Assembly (NCBI GenBank): GCA_963920665.1
Contig: OY987273.1
Location: 11,596,501-11,660,500 of the forward strand
Origin: Straminergon stramineum
Lineage: Eukaryota > Streptophyta > Bryopsida > Hypnales > Calliergonaceae
Direction of reading: 5' to 3'
Length of the DNA: 64,000 nt
Shown: one piece after another, positions 59,042 through 64,000 of the stretch
Numbering within the stretch: position 1 is the first letter of the stretch
How the letters are laid out: each line of letters opens with the position of its first letter
The notes under the pieces: generated by a model
Told to the model about the DNA's origin: nothing
Seen by the model: the letters and a program-made list of their open reading frames with translations, nothing else
Database searches by the model: none
Program-made: the position numbers and the translations under genes

Positions 59042-60031
59042 ACGTCCATCATCTTGAATGTGGAAAAGGTTGGAGACGACAAGAAATGCGAAGAAGTAGT
59101 ATGGACCATCATTCGTAATGTTTCCCCCACATTGTAGGATGCTTCCATGCAAACAAAAGGTGGTGAATTAGAAGAGCTAAAGTTGAAATTGGATGAAGCA
59201 ATTCAAGAGAAAATCCTTATTGAGTTGGAGTTGAACCAATTTAAAAAAATCATGGGCATGGAGGAATGCATGCTGAAGAGTGGATTAGAGTCTCGATGGT
59301 TGGCACGGGTACAAAAATTCCAAGACAAACCCTCTGTAGTATCTCAAGCAATGAAAGGGCTTATGAAATTTGCAATGAAGTTGGATGAAGAATGCAATGC
59401 TGTGAAGACCTCTTTGGCTCGGTTCAAGAAAGTGTTTGATGAACATCCAAGGGGTTCCATTGAAATTACATGTTGGGGGGACATGGATGACATGTTTGAG
59501 CGGTTGAACCATGCAAAGAAGGACGGTGTTCCACACATCAATTGGGCCTTGGAAGTAGAGGAAGGGTGGGTCCCTTACAACACACTTTTAGCACACATCG
59601 AGGAGAAAGACAAGACAATAGTGCATGCTTGCGATCTAGCCTTGGGTATCTTGAATAGTCATTGTAGCCTTTGCCAAGGTCCTTTTCGCCCTGAAGGAGC
59701 CTTGACCATGGGCCAATGTCACCACACTTTTTATATTACATGCATCATGAAAGCATCACTTGTTCGTTCGGTATGTGCGGAGTGTCATTCTCCTTTGAGC
59801 CCTCAATTCTACAAAATGCTTGGCATTTTGGAAGATATGCCCCCCGGCCACGAATACAACCAACAGACCCTTCCACTTGACCAAGGGCCATACCACTTCC
59901 AAAATTTTTCACATTGAGGGTGACCTCTCACATGGGATTCAATTGAACACGTACATAGATTGTATAAGGAGTTTGAGAAGCCCGTGGATCCCTTCATGTG
60001 GATGACCCTCAATAGAGAGGTAGAGTTGTAG
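59042..60031 (+). pseudogene. Coiled-coil + RING-H2 protein, copy 2 (partial)
   Basis: Matches 12,290-13,290 of copy 1. After TAG at 59,135-59,137 (shared with copy 1) a frame of 256 codons is open from 59,147 to 59,917: a coiled-coil start (ELEELKLKLDEAIQEKILIELELNQF), a helical middle, then the RING-like part CSLC, CHHTFYITC, CAEC. The fifth ligand His of copy 1 (FH) is Tyr here, which should weaken zinc binding. The N-terminal part of the gene is missing, replaced by A3. The 3' end breaks into hAT sequence at 60,032. Confidence 0.65.
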
Positions 60032-60136
60032 TGGAATATGGTGTCGAGTAAATATCCGCACATCCGAGCAATGAAAGGGCTTATGATATTTGCAATGAAA
60101 GAAAATGTGTAGATATTTACTCAACACCATATTCCA
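60032..60136. repeat. Scrambled junction: hAT inverted repeat around a RING fragment
   Basis: 60,032-60,063 is hAT transposase sequence in sense (WNMVSSKYPH). 60,065-60,101 repeats a piece of the RING gene (compare 59,346-59,383). 60,105-60,136 is the same 32-bp hAT piece in antisense with three mismatches, continuing into hAT-2. The result is a 32-bp-arm inverted repeat with a templated loop. Confidence 0.8.
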
Positions 60137-61060
60137 TGTTGTCGAGTTCACTAGAGCGTTCTCTATAGTCACTTGCACAACATTCATCAGGCCCACTTGT
60201 TCAATAAATTTCTCCAAGACAAGCCAAAAACTCTACATTCTTTTCGACTGCACTTGTATCTACCGATCCAAGGAATCGCTCACCCACAAAAGATACAAGC
60301 GTGCCATTTATCAATGGCTGATTGGTAACCGAGCTCCATCCATCAATAGACAATGCTGCTCCAAATTTCCTAATGCGATCTTTGGTTCTATTATGAAGCT
60401 TTACCTTGATGTCGATCTTTGCGGCGTTAAGCAATTTATGATGTAGATCATGATATGATGGTGGGGTATAGCCCGCATTGTACTTGGCCGTTCTTTTCAC
60501 CACTTCTTCGAAGGCTGGATTTTGGGCTACAACAAATGGTATATTCGTTGCGTAAAAGAAATTGGCCCACACTACATCCAAATTGCGTTTTGTTGTTGAT
60601 TCAAAGCCATCCACCAAATTGCTCTATCTTTGAGGCCTACTACTTGATGCCCTTGGAGTTTCACATTCATCAAATGTTTTTGTAGTTTAGTTTACTTCCG
60701 AACCCACACCAACGAATTCTTCCAGCACCGCACATGAGTCTTCTTGAGTAGATCGCACCGTGCCCCTCTCATTTAAGACATCACTCCTAACCATACATAT
60801 ACTATTGCCATCAACAGTGTCAATAGCTAGTCTTCTTGGGAATGCCCCCTTGGATCAAATAAATAGAGCTCGAACATTCGACCTCAATTGCGGACAAAGG
60901 CTCATTCATATATCATCAAAACCTAATGGGCCTTTATATCCCAAGTGGCTCAACATACGGCTTACCTTCTTGGCAAATACCGAGTTGCAAGCGTTGCACT
61001 TTACTTTACCATTTGAGAGGATACCATACTAACCAAACCAATCTTTGTTCATATTGACAA
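60105..61060 (-). pseudogene. hAT-2 transposase, N-terminal part
   Basis: Minus-strand: BED finger near 61,060-60,940 (KVKCNACNSVFAKKVSRMLSH, then LGYKGPLGF), Ser-rich linker, then from 60,617 DGFESTTKRNLDVVWANFFYATNIPF, FGAALSIDGWSSVTNQPLINGTL and QVTIENALVNS. Asp of the TTDNAP motif in hAT-1 is Glu here (TIENAL). Broken at 60,105; continues at 55,518. Confidence 0.75.
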
Positions 61061-61349
61061 GTCACAAGTTTGAATTTCGTATATTGGAATGAAATTCAAA
61101 ATTTCAAGACCGGATAAATAAAGTTCCAATATGATAATGAAAAATGAGTGCACAAAGCCTTGGAAATCAAGGCCCCTTTGTCCACTGAATTGTGCATTAC
61201 CAAGCAAAGGACTCAAAAATTGCAGCTCTTAGACCTTGAAAATCTTAGCATTTAGTTTCTCAAGAGTACTTTGAACTGGCTTTGTTCCTCTAGTTATAGT
61301 CTCCAAAACTAGCCCTGACCGTTGGAGATGAATTTTGAATTTCAAGTTC
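61061..61349. other. 5' flank of hAT-2 transposase
   Basis: AT-rich, homologous to 14,640-14,880 of hAT-1 in inverse. No separate gene. Confidence 0.6.
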
Positions 61350-61550
61350 ACTAGTTCATGCGGCAGACAGGGACAATGGGCCAGATGGACAGACAAGGTG
61401 GACGGGTGAACATCTGCACTTGCGGTTGGCTGCAAAGAGCAGACACGCGCACAAGTGGGTAGACAAGCAGATAGGCGACTCTATAGACGGGAGATTGTGC
61501 GGATGGCCGACTATGTAGAGGGGCGAACGAAGCAATTCAAGTGGATGAGC
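61350..61550. repeat. GC-rich GGACGG block 8, hAT-2 5' arm
   Basis: Words GGACAGACAAGGTGGACGGG and GCGGATGG. Inverse counterpart of 14,380-14,640 in hAT-1. Confidence 0.65.
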
Positions 61551-61752
61551 GGGGTACAACACATTTAGGAGATGTGAGAAAAAATATGGATTTATGGATG
61601 GAATCATGAGATTCTAGAGAAAAACAGTCTAGTCAAAGTGTCTTATAATTTATAATTGGAAGATGAGAACGAAAAAAAGTACTTTACAAAAAGGAATACT
61701 TCATAATAGCATCAATTAAAAAGAAAGCAAAACAAATGGTAAATCCAAAGAT

Positions 61753-61775
61753 AGATAGATAGATATATTGATATA
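61753..61775. repeat. (GATA)n microsatellite
   Basis: Four GATA units, then ATATTGATATATT. Equivalent in position to the (TA)n run of hAT-1. Confidence 0.8.
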
Positions 61776-61784
61776 TTTATAATT

Positions 61785-63946
61785 TCAAAACAAATAAAAA
61801 AACATCATGAGTACAATACACACTAAAACAGGTGATGGAGTAGAGGGGACAGTTTCAGTTTTAGCCTCTGCGATTTCCGACACCCTAAACCCTAATCTTT
61901 TAGGATCTGTGGGATCTCGTCCCTTCCTTGGTGCCTTATTCTTTCGAGGGGGTGGAGGTTCCTTCAATAGGAGCTCTTCCTCTGATGACAAAGTTATCTC
62001 AACAACACTAGCAAGTTGTAAATGGGCATGTTTTCTTCCCTCCCCTCTCTGTTCTCCTAACTCCCGATTCTTGAGGACTAACTTTGACACGATGGGCTGC
62101 AGTCTTCGGAAGCCTTTGATTAGCTCATGAAGTCTTGGAACATGTCTCGGAGCTCCTCAATTGCGGAGGATTGTTGTGATGCTGTCTCCACGAATTGGTC
62201 GAATTTCGTATCCATATCCTGCTTCCACCTTGCTATGGTGGATACAATTACAAATTTTCTTGTCCTTGCACTCTATCATCTACAATACATGGATAGAAGA
62301 AGGGTGTTACATTCACATGGAGCCTTCTTACACTACTACTCTACATGGGAGTCCCCGCCAATGATTCAAACACCCATGGCATTCATCCACAACTTCCTCA
62401 CTACTACTTCACAACTAGTAAAACACTAAGTCACGACTAAGTCACAACTAAATCACAACTGCAATTGGTAAAACACTAAGTCACAACTAAATCACAATTG
62501 AGTCATGACTCAATAATGAGTCAATTATGATTGTGGTATTACTCCTCTAAGACTTCGCTTACAGTCCTTGCCAAAAACTTGAAAGAAACAATTTCGATAT
62601 GGTAGGTTGTACCTAATGCCTATTGTTACAAATGACAACCTCACCTACAATGAGAATGACTACATTCACCAGATGCATCACTTCAACTATATCAACATTG
62701 TCAAGAACAGGTAATAGGGCTAAAGAAGTCTTTCTTTGCAACATGGTTGGATACTTTCAATTGCACAATTCCAAGTAACTAACACAAAAGTTGTTGCACG
62801 AATTAGGAACTCACTGTCCTCGCATCTCCCTCCATTAGACTCGTGTGTTGGCCCTCCGCAATTTTGGTGTTCACTACGCTACTAGACCTCCTCTCTGTCT
62901 GTCTCTACAGGCCACATACGAACTTAAGACTTACCATGCCAAGACAAATTATGCCCTCTTACTAAGGCAAGGAGGTCTCTTCATCTTTGACTACAATAGG
63001 CAAATTACGCAATGTGAGAAGGCTTGAAAGGGCTTACCATGTCTACTTCCCCGCTTGCTTTTCCTCTCCTCCCTACATTGGAATAGTTTGCAACACATTC
63101 GCGGGCAGCAAACATCATATTAGCTTTGTGTTGTTGAGCAAGTGTCTTCCAATAAGCCTTCATCTGTTTCCACTACTCATCAATCACGTGGATTGGGCAC
63201 AATGTATTCCCTTTCAACCATAGAGCTTTCAGTCGCGACCTCTTGTACTTCATATACCTGGTGATGGCTGTGCGAAGTCCAATCATGCTCAATGGAGTCC
63301 CCAAGTACTCGAACTCACTATCAAGTACATCTCTAAGCTTTTGGATAGCTTCAGGCTTTTGCTTCGACCACTCTACAATACTTAGGTCCAAGATTTTAGG
63401 ATCTAGGTTTTGCACGGCCTCATCCCACGCATTCTTCTCCTCCCCGGATCGGTCAATGTCTCCATTGTTGAGTACTTCTACACGAGAAGGCTTTACGGTG
63501 ACCACCTCCCTCGCATGGTGCTTCTGCCGCCTCATCCCAACTACCTTTGAATATGTATTTGAACCTGGAGGACCCAACCATGCAGGTTGATAAGGCCGGG
63601 GGTGGTCCTTAAGACCATGGAAGTGGTGCAGGTGGAGCTTAGGAAGGCATGTAATGACCTAGCACCCACTACAAAGTCTGTGACCTATAAGCTCTGGAAT
63701 CCAGTTCCTGCTCCAAGAACGGTTGGATAGGGGTTGCAATTTTCTTCGAAGATTTCCTCGAAATTCTTGTCCCTCATTGCCGCTTTGGCAAGGGCTCAGT
63801 AAAGGGTTCCTCCTCCTCCAAGGATATGTCTTCATTGTTGGAGTCCACAACCTCATTCGCTACAACAACCAAAAAACAATGACGATGAGCTTTAGCTATT
63901 GCTTAATGGTGAAAATGTCCACTTTATTGTTATACTTACTGGCCAT
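61785..63946 (-). pseudogene. En/Spm (Ptta)-type plant transposon protein relic
   Basis: ATG at 63,946 gives MA, followed by an 80-nt intron (donor GTAAGT at 63,939, acceptor TTGTAG ending 63,860) and an acidic exon (NEVVDSNNEDISLEEEEP). After stops and shifts, 63,577-63,173 reads a central domain: EFEYLGTPLSMIGLRTAITRYMKYKRSRLKALWL, and beyond a stop WKQMKAYW and NYSNVGRRGKAS. This order (LxxxMKYKRSRLK...W..L..YW...K.N....GRRG) is like plant Ptta/En/Spm transposase-associated proteins of CACTA elements. A C-terminal coiled part (MDTKFDQFVETAS, about 62,220-62,130) and a basic end (62,090-61,785) follow. Inactive, with a non-coding gap at about 62,300-63,000. The window edge may cut its 5' region. 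Confidence 0.5.
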
Positions 63947-64000
63947 GGGTGGGCAGAACTTAGGCATGAGTGAATCAAATTCAACTATAGCAAAGCAATT

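Larger units (their letters stand above)
51250..61830 (-). mobile_element. hAT element hAT-2, inverted, with two insertions
   Basis: Homologous to hAT-1 over the full unit, in reverse orientation: 5' microsatellite and GC block (61,350-61,775), BED finger (about 60,940-61,060), transposase (60,617-60,105 and 55,518-53,309), 3' flank (51,960-51,490) and GC block (51,300-51,470). Interrupted by the solo LTR 51,962-53,273 and by a 4.6-kb stretch (55,519-60,104) made of family A copy A3, RING copy 2 and a scrambled junction. Net length about 4.7 kb. Ends are approximate, and no terminal inverted repeat was confirmed. Confidence 0.75.

Overview
The window looks like repeat-rich nuclear DNA of a streptophyte plant. 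I favour a non-seed lineage (bryophyte, lycophyte, fern or charophyte alga), but the species cannot be read from the sequence. Plant hAT and En/Spm-type transposase relics, TTTAGGG-type telomere-like words, short GT-AG introns and long AT-rich spacers support this. There are no rRNA or tRNA genes and no bacterial-style operons. Nearly every coding region belongs to a mobile element or to a decayed element-borne gene.

Layout. 1-14 kb holds three decayed gene units separated by AT-rich spacers and GC-rich CGGAC/GTCCG blocks: a protein-kinase-like pseudogene split by a solo LTR, a Cys-motif/Gly-Tyr-rich relic, and a coiled-coil plus RING-H2 pseudogene. About 14.1-44.3 kb is a hAT element (hAT-1) carrying three successive insertions inside one another. 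A 3.4-kb element, family A copy A+ (ends 15,003 and 40,112), lies in hAT-1. A second, inverted copy A- (15,222 and 36,945) lies in A+. An 18.3-kb element (16,628-34,958) lies in A-. Each boundary was found by rejoining the split host sequence and shows a 5-, 5- or 4-bp target duplication. 44.5-51 kb is AT/T-rich non-coding DNA with some long repeats. About 51.2-61.8 kb is a second, inverted hAT copy (hAT-2), broken by another solo LTR and by a third family A copy joined to a second RING gene copy. 61.8-63.9 kb holds an En/Spm-like protein relic.

The 18.3-kb element is the main discovery candidate. It has perfect 16-bp terminal inverted repeats, a CTCC target duplication, and two divergent gene units. 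On the right is a long reading frame resembling the DUF7869 family, with residues spaced like a DDE/D nuclease, which I propose as the transposase. On the left is a minus-strand gene of at least five exons, with phase-consistent GT-AG introns. It encodes an unusual protein joining a ParB/sulfiredoxin-like fold, a disordered/coiled-coil middle and an FCP1-like HAD phosphatase. Seventeen copies of an odd palindrome (TTAGGTCGASTCGACCTAA) occur only inside this element, in introns and 5' flanks, with opposite prevailing orientation on the two sides. This suggests an element-specific binding site serving both genes.

The four internal stop codons in these two genes are all TAG. Their context fits CAG->TAG or TGG->TAG, as expected from deamination of methylated CHG sites, so this copy is probably a recently silenced one. 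All family names are from reading the translations; no database search was run.
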